Assembly: GCA_964250755.1 (NCBI GenBank) | Contig: CAXUHB010000017.1 | Location: 10,319-74,318 of the forward strand | DNA: 64,000 bases | Source: DASWOJ01 sp964250755 | Lineage (GTDB): Bacteria > Pseudomonadota > Alphaproteobacteria > Acetobacterales > Acetobacteraceae | Direction: 5' to 3' | Part shown: in pieces, positions 42,637-50,919 of the stretch | Layout: every line of letters begins with the position of its first letter | How positions within the stretch are numbered: the stretch's first letter is position 1 | Translations under genes and position numbers: made by a program | Notes under the pieces: model-generated | Told to the model about the DNA's origin: nothing | The model's database searches: none | Seen by the model: only the letters and a program-made list of their open reading frames with translations

Positions 42637-43451
42637 CCCGGATACAGCTTCGGGCCGACTTCGTGTATGTAGGGCCGCTCCATCCCGTCAGGGACCACGA
42701 GGCGGGTGACGACGGTGTCATCCCCAAACTCGTGAACCAGGAAGCCGCAGGTGCGGTCCCCCGGCAGGCCCGCCTGATCCGCCATCCGGACGACGAAGGC
42801 GACCGACGGCGCCCAGGCATAGCGCACAGGGCCGCGCATCTCTTCCCGGTGCAGGTGCAGGTGGCCGGATGCGACCAGGCGCAGCGCGGGATGCGCCATG
42901 ACGGCGTGCAGCGGCGCGCGGGCAAAGGGCGGGACGGACCAGTAATCGAATGCGGCCTCCGCCGGGTCGGCGGCGAAGAAGGGCTTGTGGATGAACACGG
43001 CCAGCCGGCGCTCCCCCAGGGTGTCCAGTGCGTCCGCAATCATGCCGGCCTGGACCTCTGCCTCCGGGTGGGCACCCATCACCTGGCTGTTCAGGCCCAA
43101 CAGGCGCCAGCCGTCCTGGTCCTCGACCCACCAATCCCGGCCGAGATGGCGGCGGAAACGGTCCAGGCGGGCGTCGTCCACCGGCTGCTTCGGCGCACGC
43201 TCGGGATGGTCGCCCACGTCGTGGTTGCCGGGGACGCACAGCACCGGGCCGGGCAGCCGCGCATGGGACGCCGCGGCGAAGGCCAGGTCGGCATCCCCGC
43301 CCGCGCCGTCCAGCGAGGCGTCGCCGGTATGCACGATCACGTCCGGACGCAGCCCGTCCAGGGCCGCTGCAACCCGGCTGAAGTTGGCGCGGAACAGGGG
43401 AGTGCCGGCCCCCAAGTGGGTGTCGGAAATCTGGGCCAGGGTGAATGACAT
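42633..43451 (-). CDS. Calcineurin-like phosphoesterase
   Basis: 272 residues with the full metal-binding set: LAQISDTHLGAG, IVHTGDASLDG, LCVPGNHDVGDH, AVFIHKPFF and VASGHLHLHREEM. The group includes cAMP phosphodiesterases (CpdA-like) and glycerophosphodiester phosphodiesterases (GpdQ-like). It is the first gene of the importer operon and is translationally coupled to the ATPase gene, so an intracellular enzyme that opens an imported phosphodiester is a reasonable hypothesis. Confidence 0.9.
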   Translation of the reverse strand: MSFTLAQISDTHLGAGTPLFRANFSRVAAALDGLRPDVIVHTGDASLDGAGGDADLAFAAASHARLPGPVLCVPGNHDVGDHPERAPKQPVDDARLDRFRRHLGRDWWVEDQDGWRLLGLNSQVMGAHPEAEVQAGMIADALDTLGERRLAVFIHKPFFAADPAEAAFDYWSVPPFARAPLHAVMAHPALRLVASGHLHLHREEMRGPVRYAWAPSVAFVVRMADQAGLPGDRTCGFLVHEFGDDTVVTRLVVPDGMERPYIHEVGPKLYPG

Positions 43452-43526
43452 CGCGGGGTGCCTACCTTGAAAACCGTTACGCTGGCATGACGGGCAGGTG
43501 ACGGTTCGGAGTCAAGCCGGAAGGCA

Positions 43527-43685
43527 CCTGCTCCCTGCTCCCTCAAAAAAAGGTCGGGGCAAGGGGCCTTGGCCGCGGCGCAGGGCGCTGGCGCTACAGC
43601 GGCGCCACGCCTTCTTGGACTGGAAGAGGCGGCCCTCAAAAGCCCCTTCACCCCGGCCCTCCCTCGGAGGAGGAAGGAGGAGCAA
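43527..43685. repeat. REPIN-like paired element, decayed copy 7
   Basis: Left arm 43527-43568 (CCTGCTCCCTGCTCCCTC then AAAAAAAGGTCGGGG) has lost its hairpin core; right arm 43640-43685 (CCCCTTCACCCCGGCCCTCC, CTCGGAGGAGG) is better kept. Ends 5 bases from the stop of the methyltransferase gene at 43691. Confidence 0.7.
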
Positions 43686-43690
43686 ACCTC

Positions 43691-44407
43691 CTATTCCGGC
43701 GTGTAGCGCCACACGCTCGCTGGCGGCAGGTTCAGCGGCGTCCAGGCTTCGCGCTTTGCCACAAGGCCATGCTTGCGCGCCGGCAAGGGGGAAGTCGCGC
43801 AGTAGCTGTAGTGCAGGAACCCTCGCCCCGGCGCCACAGCCAGCATCGCGTCGATGAACCGCCTCTGCTCGGCCAGGGGCAGCAGCACCAGCGGGATGCC
43901 GCAGATCACCGTGCCGACCCGCCCGTGTCGTGCGGCGGGCAGCAAGTCCGGCAAGGCGCGGGCGTCGCCGGCCACCACCTCCACCCCGGGCAGGGTGGCG
44001 CGCAGGTGGGCGGCCATGCCGGGCACGATCTCGATGACCGTCAAGCGCTCGGGCGGGACGCCGTGAGACATCAGGGCGCGGCTTATGACGCCGGTGCCGG
44101 CGCCCAGCTCCACCACCCACTCGTCGCCGATGCGTCGCACCTGGGCCGCGACGCGCCGGCACAGCGCCGGGGAGGACGGCACGACCGACCCCATCTGCAA
44201 CGGGTTCGCCAGCCACCGCCGCAGGAACAGCGCCACGCCCGACCCGGCGGATCCTGCGCTGGCGTTGCTGCTGACCGCCCCGGATGATCCCTGCCCCACT
44301 GCAACGTCCCCGTCACTGAACCGAAGCCGGGCATAGCGGACCGGGCGCACGCTGCCGAGGCAGGCAGGCGTGAAGCTTTCGTTGCAGCAAGACACCTGCT
44401 CCGCCAT
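43691..44407 (-). CDS. Class I SAM methyltransferase, phospholipid N-methyltransferase-like
   Basis: 238 residues from ATG 44407; the start is uncertain because the first 60 residues are unstructured and low in similarity. The core begins FLRRWLANPLQMGSVVPSSP, the membrane-proximal opening of PmtA-type and ksgA-like enzymes, followed by the SAM motif VVELGAGTGVISRALM, VIEIVPGMAAHLRATL and VGTVICGIPLVLLPLAEQRR. PmtA makes phosphatidylcholine from phosphatidylethanolamine; the activity here is inference. A REPIN-like element follows the stop. Confidence 0.8.
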   Translation of the reverse strand: MAEQVSCCNESFTPACLGSVRPVRYARLRFSDGDVAVGQGSSGAVSSNASAGSAGSGVALFLRRWLANPLQMGSVVPSSPALCRRVAAQVRRIGDEWVVELGAGTGVISRALMSHGVPPERLTVIEIVPGMAAHLRATLPGVEVVAGDARALPDLLPAARHGRVGTVICGIPLVLLPLAEQRRFIDAMLAVAPGRGFLHYSYCATSPLPARKHGLVAKREAWTPLNLPPASVWRYTPE

Positions 44408-44424
44408 GCGCCTGCTCCGCCATG
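44395..44424. repeat. Tandem duplication of a start-codon region
   Basis: CCTGCTCCGCCATG occurs twice (44395-44408 and 44411-44424) with a 2-base spacer. On the - strand each copy reads ATGGCGGAGCAGG, so the methyltransferase gene has two ATG-GCG-GAG-CAG starts 16 bases apart in different frames. Only the downstream one (44407) is in the coding frame; the GGAG of the upstream copy can serve as its ribosome binding site. Confidence 0.75.
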
Positions 44425-44532
44425 GGATGAAGCAGCGCAGCGCCCTCCAGCGGCAGGCGCCCAAGCGTTATGCCCCGCCGCGACGGATGGCACTGGCGTT
44501 GGTTCATCCTGCGAAGCAGGTGCCCCCTGCCC

Positions 44533-45192
44533 TCAGTCCCGCAGCGCCAGCGCCTCCTTCACGTACGGGTTCGTCCGCCGCTCCGTCCCCACGGTGGACC
44601 CTGGCCCGTGCCCGCACAGGAAGGCCATCCCGTCGCCCAGCGGCATCACCTTGTCCCGGATGGAGCGCAGCAGCAGCGGCCCGTTGCCGTAAGGAAAATC
44701 GGTGCGCCCGACCGACCCCTGGAAGATCACGTCCCCCACCAGCGCGAATCCTGCCGCCTGCTGCACATAGATCACGTGCCCCGGCGTGTGCCCCGGCGCG
44801 TGCAGCACGTCGAAGCGGTGCGCGCCCAGCATCACGTGCCCCCCGTCCTGCAGCCAGCGGTCCGGGCGGACGGCGCGGGCGTCCATGATGCCGAAGCGCG
44901 GCCCGGCCTCCGGCAGGCCGTCCAACAGGAAGGCGTCGCGCTCGTCGGGGCCGAGCAGCTCGGCGCCGGGCAGCGCCTCGCGCAGCGCCGCCGCGCCGCC
45001 CGCGTGGTCTATGTGGCCGTGGGTCAGCAGAATCAGGCCGACGTGCAGCTTGAGGCTGGCGATGGCCTCCAGGATACGCGGCACGTCTCCGCCCGGGTCC
45101 ACGACGGCAGCCTGCATCGTCGCGTCGTCCCAGATCAGGGCGCAGTTCTGCTGGATGGACGTGACGGGGATGATGGCAGCCTGGAGCGGCAT
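44533..45192 (-). CDS. MBL-fold hydrolase, glyoxalase II-like
   Basis: 219 residues from ATG 45192. The dinuclear metal site is complete: LTHGHIDHAGGAAALRE (HxHxDH), LHAPGHTPGHVIYV, ALVGDVIFQGSVGRTDFPYG and the late FLCGHGPGSTVGTERRTNPY. This is the YcbL/glyoxalase II-like group that hydrolyses thioesters such as S-lactoylglutathione. The longer open frame upstream has no resemblance and is rejected. Divergent from livK1. Confidence 0.93.
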   Translation of the reverse strand: MPLQAAIIPVTSIQQNCALIWDDATMQAAVVDPGGDVPRILEAIASLKLHVGLILLTHGHIDHAGGAAALREALPGAELLGPDERDAFLLDGLPEAGPRFGIMDARAVRPDRWLQDGGHVMLGAHRFDVLHAPGHTPGHVIYVQQAAGFALVGDVIFQGSVGRTDFPYGNGPLLLRSIRDKVMPLGDGMAFLCGHGPGSTVGTERRTNPYVKEALALRD

Positions 45193-45417
45193 GGACGGTG
45201 GTTCCTCAATGCAGGCAGGGATGGGGGACGGCGGGCCGGGGCGCGTCAAGCCCCGGGCAGGCGCACACGGCCGCTTTCCCCGTGCCGACCGGGGCGGCTT
45301 CGCCCATCGTGCGGCCCTCCATGACGGGGCGGCACCGTGGGAAGCACCACGGATGCAGGACACCGTTGTCAGTTTCCCACCCATTCCCGCCCAAGATGAC
45401 GGCGGGCCTGCCACGAC

Positions 45418-45448
45418 CCTTGCGGACCCGCACCCTTTCATCCAGCCT
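45418..45448 (+). promoter_or_regulatory. Conserved leader motif before the first livK copy
   Basis: The 31 bases around TTGCGGACCCGCACC and TTTCATCCAGCCT are repeated at 46719-46749 before the second livK gene with three differences, at about the same distance (45 versus 49 bases) from the ATG. Either a shared regulatory site or residue of the duplication. Confidence 0.45.
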
Positions 45449-45492
45449 CTCCCGCAGCACGGACGCAAGGACCATCCCTGGAGAGGCCCCGC

Positions 45493-46632
45493 ATGACCAT
45501 CCTCGTCGCACGCCGCACCCTCGCACTCGGCGCCGCCGCCCTCGCCATGCCCAGCATCGCCCGAGCGCAGTCCGGCGACACCATCAAGATCGGCGTCATG
45601 ACCCCGCTGACCGGCCCGGCGGCAGAGGCCGGCAAGCTGCAGCAGAACGGCATCCGGATCGCGCTCGACGACGTCAACCGGAAGGGCGTGCTGGGCCGCA
45701 AGCTGGAGATCGTGACGGAGGACGACCAGACCACCACGCCGGGCGCCGTCCAAGCCTACGCCCGCCTGGCGTCGCGCGCGGACATCCCCGCCGTCATCGG
45801 CCCGATTCGCAGCGGCCAGGTCAACGGCTTCGCCGCCGACGTTCTGAAGGCCGGCAGGCCCATGCTGTTCGGCGGCACGGACCCGACCCTGACCAAGCAG
45901 GGCAACCCCTGGCTGTTCCGCTGCCGCCCCAGCGACGCCTACTCCGGCACGATCATTGCCGAGTTCGGATTCGGCCAGTTGCAGAAGCAGCGGTGGGCGG
46001 TCCTTTTCGCCAACGACGCCTTCGGCATCAACGGCTCCAAGGCACTCCTGGCGGCATTGCGGGAGCGCAGCATCACTCCCGTGCTGACGCAGGGATACGC
46101 CAACCAGACAACCGACTTCGCCGCCATCGCGCAGGCAATCCAACAGTCGGGCGCGGACATCCTGGGCACCTACTGCACGTTCGAGGGGGACCTGGGCGTG
46201 TTCGCCCCGCAGCTGCGCCAGGCCGGCGTCACGATCCCCTGGGTCGGGTCACCCAGCATCGTCAACAACACCGCGCTCAGGCTGGCCGGCCCGGCGCTGC
46301 ACGGAACCTATGGGGTGGCGGACTACGCCGTGGAGGGAACCCTGGCCTCCACCGTATTCGCCCAGAAATACCAGGCGCTCTACAACGCGCTGCCGGACAA
46401 CCAGTCCTCCTACGCGCATGACGCCGTTCTGTTGCTGGCCCGGGCCATGACGGATGCGGGCGGGACCGAGCCGGAGAAGCTGCGGGCGGCGTTGGCCGCC
46501 ATCAAGGGATTCGCCGGGGCCGAGGGCGAATACAACTTCGACGCCAACGGCGACGGCCTGCGCGGCTACAACATTGTCCGAAACGACGGCGGCAAGGTCG
46601 TGTTCTCCAGCCGGATCGAGGTGGAGCCTTGA
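45493..46632 (+). CDS. livK: Branched-chain amino acid-type ABC substrate-binding protein, copy 1
   Basis: 379 residues, GGAGAGG before ATG 45493. Signal peptide with a twin-arginine-like start (RRTLALGAAALAMPSIARAQ). Type I periplasmic-binding fold: IKIGVMTPLTGPAAEAGKLQ, GVLGRKLEIVTEDDQTTTPG, IPAVIGPIRSGQVNGFAADV, VLFANDAFGINGSKALLAAL, GEYNFDANGDGLRGYNIV. Ligands of this family include Leu/Ile/Val, amides and urea. The next gene is a close paralog. Codons 64-145 include a 246-base stretch identical to the paralog. First gene of the importer locus, divergent from the glyoxalase-like gene. Confidence 0.93.
   Translation: MTILVARRTLALGAAALAMPSIARAQSGDTIKIGVMTPLTGPAAEAGKLQQNGIRIALDDVNRKGVLGRKLEIVTEDDQTTTPGAVQAYARLASRADIPAVIGPIRSGQVNGFAADVLKAGRPMLFGGTDPTLTKQGNPWLFRCRPSDAYSGTIIAEFGFGQLQKQRWAVLFANDAFGINGSKALLAALRERSITPVLTQGYANQTTDFAAIAQAIQQSGADILGTYCTFEGDLGVFAPQLRQAGVTIPWVGSPSIVNNTALRLAGPALHGTYGVADYAVEGTLASTVFAQKYQALYNALPDNQSSYAHDAVLLLARAMTDAGGTEPEKLRAALAAIKGFAGAEGEYNFDANGDGLRGYNIVRNDGGKVVFSSRIEVEP
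45681..45926 (+). repeat. 246-bp identical tract, copy in livK1
   Basis: Every base matches 46989-47234 in livK2, including all synonymous positions, while the sequence 3' of it is clearly diverged and that 5' of it moderately so. Likely gene-conversion tract. Confidence 0.9.
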
Positions 46633-46718
46633 GCGCCGGGACAACGCGCACCTGACTCCTTTGCGCGCCAGCCTGCCCTGCGCGGCACGGGGGCGGCGGC
46701 CGCAACGCAACGGCAGCC

Positions 46719-46749
46719 ACTTGCGGAGCCGCACCGTTTCATCCAGCCT
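46719..46749 (+). promoter_or_regulatory. Conserved leader motif before the second livK copy
   Basis: TTGCGGAGCCGCACC and TTTCATCCAGCCT, the counterpart of 45418-45448, followed after 49 bases by the livK2 start. The intervening sequences of the two leaders are otherwise different. Confidence 0.45.
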
Positions 46750-46797
46750 CCCCGGAAATCCGGGCCACAAGGCTCACCCTCTGGAAGGAAGCCGTCC

Positions 46798-47940
46798 ATG
46801 ACAACGCCCGTCACACGCCGCACCCTTGCGCTTGGCGCCGCCGCCCTCGCCCTGCCCGGCATCGCCCGGGCGCAATCCGGCGGCGACACCATCAAGATCG
46901 GCGTCATGACCCCGCTGACCGGCCCGGCGGCGGAAGCCGGCAAGCTGCAGCAGAACGGCATCCGGATCGCGTTGGACGCCGTCAACGCGAAGGGCGTGCT
47001 GGGCCGCAAGCTGGAGATCGTGACGGAGGACGACCAGACCACCACGCCGGGCGCCGTCCAAGCCTACGCCCGCCTGGCGTCGCGCGCGGACATCCCCGCC
47101 GTCATCGGCCCGATTCGCAGCGGCCAGGTCAACGGCTTCGCCGCCGACGTTCTGAAGGCCGGCAGGCCCATGCTGTTCGGCGGCACGGACCCGACCCTGA
47201 CCAAGCAGGGCAACCCCTGGCTGTTCCGCTGCCGGCCCAACGACAGCTACTCCGCCAAGGTAATCGCCGAGTTCGGCGTGGGCGAGCTGAAAAAGCGGAA
47301 ATGGGCCGTCGTGTTCAGCACCGACGCCTTCGGCACCAACGGCTCCAAGGCGCTGGAAGCGTCCTTGAAGGACAAGGGGATCACCCCCGTCCTGATGCAG
47401 GGCTACACCAACCAGGCCAGCGACTACACTGCCGTCGTGCTGGCGGTGCGCCAGTCCGGCGCCGACATCCTGAGCAGCTACTTCACGTTCGAGGGCGACC
47501 TGGGCATCTTCGCCCGGCAGTTGCGGCAGTTGGGCGTGCGCATCCCCTGGGTCGGGTCGCCCAGCATCGTCAACACGACGGCGCTGAACCTGGCCGGCCC
47601 CGCGCTGTTCGGCACCTACGGAGTCGCGGATTACGCAGTGGACGCCACGCCGGCGTCCAAGGCGTTCGCAGACAGGTACCTGTCGCTCTACAAGGCGCTG
47701 CCGGACAACCAGTCCTCCTACGCACACGACGCCGTGCTGCTGTTCGCGCGCGCCGCGGCGGACGCGGGCGGGACCGAACCGGGCAAGCTGCGGGCGGCGC
47801 TGGCGGCCATCAAGGGATTTGCCGGGGCCGAGGGCGAATACAACTTCGACGCCAGCGGCGACGGCCTGCGCGGCTACAACATCGTCAAGAACGAGAACGG
47901 CAAGGTGGTGTTCGACCGGCGGATCGAGGTGAAGGATTAG
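46798..47940 (+). CDS. livK: Branched-chain amino acid-type ABC substrate-binding protein, copy 2
   Basis: 380 residues, AAGGAAG before ATG 46798. Same signal peptide type (RRTLALGAAALALPGIARAQ) and domain order as the upstream copy; it differs mainly in the ligand-facing second half, for example VVFSTDAFGTNGSKALEASL, ILSSYFTFEGDLGIFARQLR and FADRYLSLYKALPDNQSSYA. A tandem duplication followed by divergence of binding specificity is the simplest reading. A REPIN-like element begins 14 bases after the stop, before livH. Confidence 0.93.
   Translation: MTTPVTRRTLALGAAALALPGIARAQSGGDTIKIGVMTPLTGPAAEAGKLQQNGIRIALDAVNAKGVLGRKLEIVTEDDQTTTPGAVQAYARLASRADIPAVIGPIRSGQVNGFAADVLKAGRPMLFGGTDPTLTKQGNPWLFRCRPNDSYSAKVIAEFGVGELKKRKWAVVFSTDAFGTNGSKALEASLKDKGITPVLMQGYTNQASDYTAVVLAVRQSGADILSSYFTFEGDLGIFARQLRQLGVRIPWVGSPSIVNTTALNLAGPALFGTYGVADYAVDATPASKAFADRYLSLYKALPDNQSSYAHDAVLLFARAAADAGGTEPGKLRAALAAIKGFAGAEGEYNFDASGDGLRGYNIVKNENGKVVFDRRIEVKD
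46989..47234 (+). repeat. 246-bp identical tract, copy in livK2
   Basis: Exact copy of 45681-45926. The flanking third-codon positions differ frequently between the two genes, so the identity is local. Confidence 0.9.
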
Positions 47941-47954
47941 AAGATGAGCCGCTC

Positions 47955-48105
47955 GCTGCTCCCTCTCTCTCCGGGAGAGGGCCGGGGTGAGGGAGGCCTC
48001 AAGTGCCGTGGTGGCCCATGCGGGGGCAGAGTGAGCTTGCACACGGACGGTTTGTGCGTGCGGCCTCCCTTACCCCGGCCCCCTCCCGGAGGGAGAGGGA
48101 GAAGG
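47955..48105. repeat. REPIN-like paired element, copy 8
   Basis: Left arm 47955-47998 (CTCCCTCTCTCTCCGGGAG, GGCCGGGGTGAGGGAGGCC) and inverted right arm 48062-48105 (GGCCTCCCTTACCCCGGCC, CCTCCCGGAGGGAGAGGGAG), spacer about 63 bases. Lies between livK2 and livH. Confidence 0.9.
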
Positions 48106-48128
48106 CGGCCTTCCACTGCACCCCGTCC

Positions 48129-49004
48129 ATGAGCCTCATCCCCCAACTCTTGTTCACCGGCCTGGGCATCGGCGCCATCTACGCCCTTGTGGCGTTGGGC
48201 TTCGTGCTGCTGATCCGCGCCGCCAGCGTGGTCAACTTCGCCCAAGGCGAGTTCTCCATGCTGGGAGCCTACCTGATGGTCATCCTGGCCGGGGACCTGG
48301 GCGTGCCCTATCTGGTGGCGCTGCCGGTGGCGGTCCTGGTCATGGCCGGGTTCGGCGTGCTGTTCGCAGGCGCGACGTACTGGCCGCTGCGCCACCGGGG
48401 GCAGTTGCCGGTCATCATCAGCACCATCGGCGCCAGCATCTTCCTGGCCAACTTCGTGCTGGTCGCCTACGGCCCCAGCCCGCAGGTGTTGCCGGGCTTG
48501 TTCGACAACCCCGGATTTGAGGTCGGCGGCGTGTTCATGGACAGCCAATACCTGTCCATCATCGTTGCCGCCGTGGCATTGGTGCTGCTGCAGTACTTGA
48601 TCTTCGAGAAGACGCTGCTCGGGAAGAAGCTGCAGGCCACCAGCCAGGACAAGGAGATGGCGAGCCTGCTGGGCATTCCCGTCGCGCTGATGGTGCTGAT
48701 CACCTTCGGCTACAGCGCGGCGCTCGGCGGGCTGGCCGGCATCCTGGTGGCGCCGGTGCTGTTCGTGTCGGTGGGGATGGGGGCGATCATCTCGCTGAAG
48801 GCGTTCGCGGCCAACATCATCGGCGGCTTTGGAAACATTCCCGGCGCCATCCTGGGCGGGCTGGCGCTGGGCGTGGTGGAGACGTTCGGCGCGGCCTACA
48901 TCAGCGTGCCCTACAAGGACGCCTTGGCCTTCGGGTTGCTGCTGCTGTTCCTGCTGGTGCGGCCCCAAGGGCTGTTCGGCGAGAAGATCGCGGAGAAGGC
49001 GTGA
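48129..49004 (+). CDS. livH: Branched-chain amino acid-type ABC permease LivH
   Basis: 291 residues from ATG 48129. Membrane protein with about eight segments: MSLIPQLLFTGLGIGAIYAL, RAASVVNFAQGEFSMLGAYL (family signature), FGYSAALGGLAGILVAPVLF and the conserved end FGLLLLFLLVRPQGLFGEKI. Forms the channel together with the LivM part of the next gene. Between two repeat elements, one on each side. Confidence 0.95.
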   Translation: MSLIPQLLFTGLGIGAIYALVALGFVLLIRAASVVNFAQGEFSMLGAYLMVILAGDLGVPYLVALPVAVLVMAGFGVLFAGATYWPLRHRGQLPVIISTIGASIFLANFVLVAYGPSPQVLPGLFDNPGFEVGGVFMDSQYLSIIVAAVALVLLQYLIFEKTLLGKKLQATSQDKEMASLLGIPVALMVLITFGYSAALGGLAGILVAPVLFVSVGMGAIISLKAFAANIIGGFGNIPGAILGGLALGVVETFGAAYISVPYKDALAFGLLLLFLLVRPQGLFGEKIAEKA

Positions 49005-49014
49005 TGTCCCGTCC

Positions 49015-49120
49015 CGTCATTGCGAGCCGCTTGCGGCGCGGCAGTCCAGGAGCCGCGAGGACCAACGACTGCTCTGCGCGGACTCTGGATTGCCGCGTCG
49101 CTGCGCTCCTCGCAATGACG
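49015..49120. repeat. Second dispersed palindromic family (CGTCATTGCGAGC type)
   Basis: Left arm 49015-49048 (CGTCATTGCGAGCCGC, GCGGCAGTCCA) and inverted right arm 49086-49120 (TGGATTGCCGCGTCGCTGC, TCCTCGCAATGACG). Elements of this form are scattered in many alphaproteobacterial genomes. It lies between livH and livMG and ends 14 bases before the livMG start codon. Confidence 0.85.
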
Positions 49121-49134
49121 ATCCTGCACGCTGC

Positions 49135-50919
49135 ATGAGCGCCACCGCTCTCCCCGCCGCCGTTCCCCGCGTCGTCCATGCCCGCGCCTGGCGTGGGCTG
49201 CCCGGCCTGGCGCTGGCCGTCCTTGGAATCCTGGCGGTGTCCGCGTTGCTGCCCACCCAGGGCTACATTCTCAACATCCTCATGCAGGCCGCGACGCAGG
49301 CGGTGGCCGTCACCGGGTTGGTGGTGGTGCTGGGCTACTGCGGGCAGATTTCCCTGGCGCAGGCCGCGTTCTTCGGGCTGGGCGCCTATGGCGTGGCGCT
49401 GGGCACCACCGACTACGGGCTGCACTTCTTCGTGGCGCTGCCGCTGGGCGTCGCCGCCGCGCTGCTGTTCGGGGTGCTGCTCGGCCTCGCCAGCCTCCGC
49501 CTGGGCGGGCACTACCTGGCGATGGTCACGATCTCCTTCCAGCAGATCCTGACCCTCGTGCTGACCAACTGGATCGGCCTGACGCACGGGCCGGACGGCG
49601 TGCGCGGCATCGCCCGGCCCAACGTGCCCGGCCTGCGGCTGGAGGCCGGGGACCGCTACCTCACGTTCTGCCTGGTGGCGTTGGCCATCGTCACCTGGGT
49701 TGTGTGGCGGCTGAAAACGACGCGGCTGGGCCGGGCCATGCAGTCCGTGCGCGACAACGAGATCGCGGCCAGCACCTGCGGCATAGACGTGCTCCGCACC
49801 AAGGTCCTGGCGTTTGCCATCAGCGCGGTGCTGGGCGGCATCGGCGGCGGGCTGTATGCCGGCGCGCGCGCCTACATCAGCCCGGACGAGTTCAGCTTCG
49901 CCGAGAGCATCGTCATGCTGACGATGGGGCTGCTGGGCGGCATCGCCTCCCCGTTCGGGGCGCTGCTGGGCACGGGGCTGCTGGTGATCCTGCCGGAGTG
50001 GCTGCGCTTCCTGCGCAACGTCTATCTGGCGGTCTATGGCGCGGCGGTGATCCTCATCATGGTGTTCCTGCCGGAGGGGCTATGGGGCTTCACCAGCCGC
50101 TTGCGCCGGGCCGCGCCGGCCATCACGGGCGATGTGCCGCCGTTGCCGTTGCTGGCCCAGCGCGGCACGGCAACGTCCGAGGTCGTGCTGGGGATTGAGG
50201 GCCTGGCGAAGCACTTCGGCGGCCTGCGTGCGCTGGACGGGGTGGACCTGCAGGTCCGCCGCGGCACCGTTCATGCTCTGATCGGGCCGAACGGGTCGGG
50301 CAAGAGCACCTTCATCAATGTCGCCACCGGCCTGTATCGCCCCACCGCCGGGCGCATCACCCTGGCCGGACGCGACGTGACCGCCACGTCCCCGCACGAG
50401 CGCACCCGCGCCGGGCTGGCCCGCACCTTCCAGAACATCCGCGTGTTCCGCGGCATGACGGTGCTGGAGAACGTGATGGTCGGCGCCGAACGCCCCGGCA
50501 ACGACATCGCCGAGCAGCCCGCCCTTGTGGTCGAACGCGCCCTGGCCGCCCTGGATTTCGTCGGCCTGCGCGCCGACGCCGGACGTCCCGTCGGCACCCT
50601 GTCCTACGGAATGCAGCGCTACGTGGAGATCGCCCGTGCGCTCGCCGGCAACCCGGCGGTGGTGCTGCTGGACGAGCCGGCGGCCGGCCTGAACCTGACC
50701 GAGAAGGGCGAGTTGGGCGCCCTGCTGCGCCGCTTGAAGGGCCACGGTCTGACCATCCTGATCGTGGACCACGACATGACCCTGGTGGAGCAGGTGGCGG
50801 ACCACATCACCGTGCTCAACTTCGGCCGCCGCATCGCCGACGGCACCCCGCGCGACGTGCTGAGCCACCCCGACGTGATCGCCGCCTACCTGGGAGAGCC
50901 GCAGAGTGCCGCTGCTTGA
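49135..50919 (+). CDS. livMG: Fused LivM permease - LivG ATP-binding protein
   Basis: 594 residues from ATG 49135. Residues 1 to about 320 are a LivM permease (VLGYCGQISLAQAAFFGLGA, MQSVRDNEIAASTCGIDVLR, LLVILPEWLRFLRN); about 345-594 are a LivG ATPase with Walker A LIGPNGSGKSTFINVATGLY, AGLARTFQNIRVFRGMTVLE, signature LSYGMQRYVEIARAL, Walker B VVLLDEPAAGLN and VDHDMTLVEQVADHITVLNF. No stop or frameshift separates them, so channel and ATPase are one chain, as known for some branched-chain-type transporters. GTG of livF overlaps the end. Confidence 0.94.
   Translation: MSATALPAAVPRVVHARAWRGLPGLALAVLGILAVSALLPTQGYILNILMQAATQAVAVTGLVVVLGYCGQISLAQAAFFGLGAYGVALGTTDYGLHFFVALPLGVAAALLFGVLLGLASLRLGGHYLAMVTISFQQILTLVLTNWIGLTHGPDGVRGIARPNVPGLRLEAGDRYLTFCLVALAIVTWVVWRLKTTRLGRAMQSVRDNEIAASTCGIDVLRTKVLAFAISAVLGGIGGGLYAGARAYISPDEFSFAESIVMLTMGLLGGIASPFGALLGTGLLVILPEWLRFLRNVYLAVYGAAVILIMVFLPEGLWGFTSRLRRAAPAITGDVPPLPLLAQRGTATSEVVLGIEGLAKHFGGLRALDGVDLQVRRGTVHALIGPNGSGKSTFINVATGLYRPTAGRITLAGRDVTATSPHERTRAGLARTFQNIRVFRGMTVLENVMVGAERPGNDIAEQPALVVERALAALDFVGLRADAGRPVGTLSYGMQRYVEIARALAGNPAVVLLDEPAAGLNLTEKGELGALLRRLKGHGLTILIVDHDMTLVEQVADHITVLNFGRRIADGTPRDVLSHPDVIAAYLGEPQSAAA

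Noticed and set aside
49015..49120. tRNA or small RNA gene suggested by the stem structure before livMG
   Set aside because: Sequence matches a known type of dispersed palindromic repeat and lacks tRNA elements.
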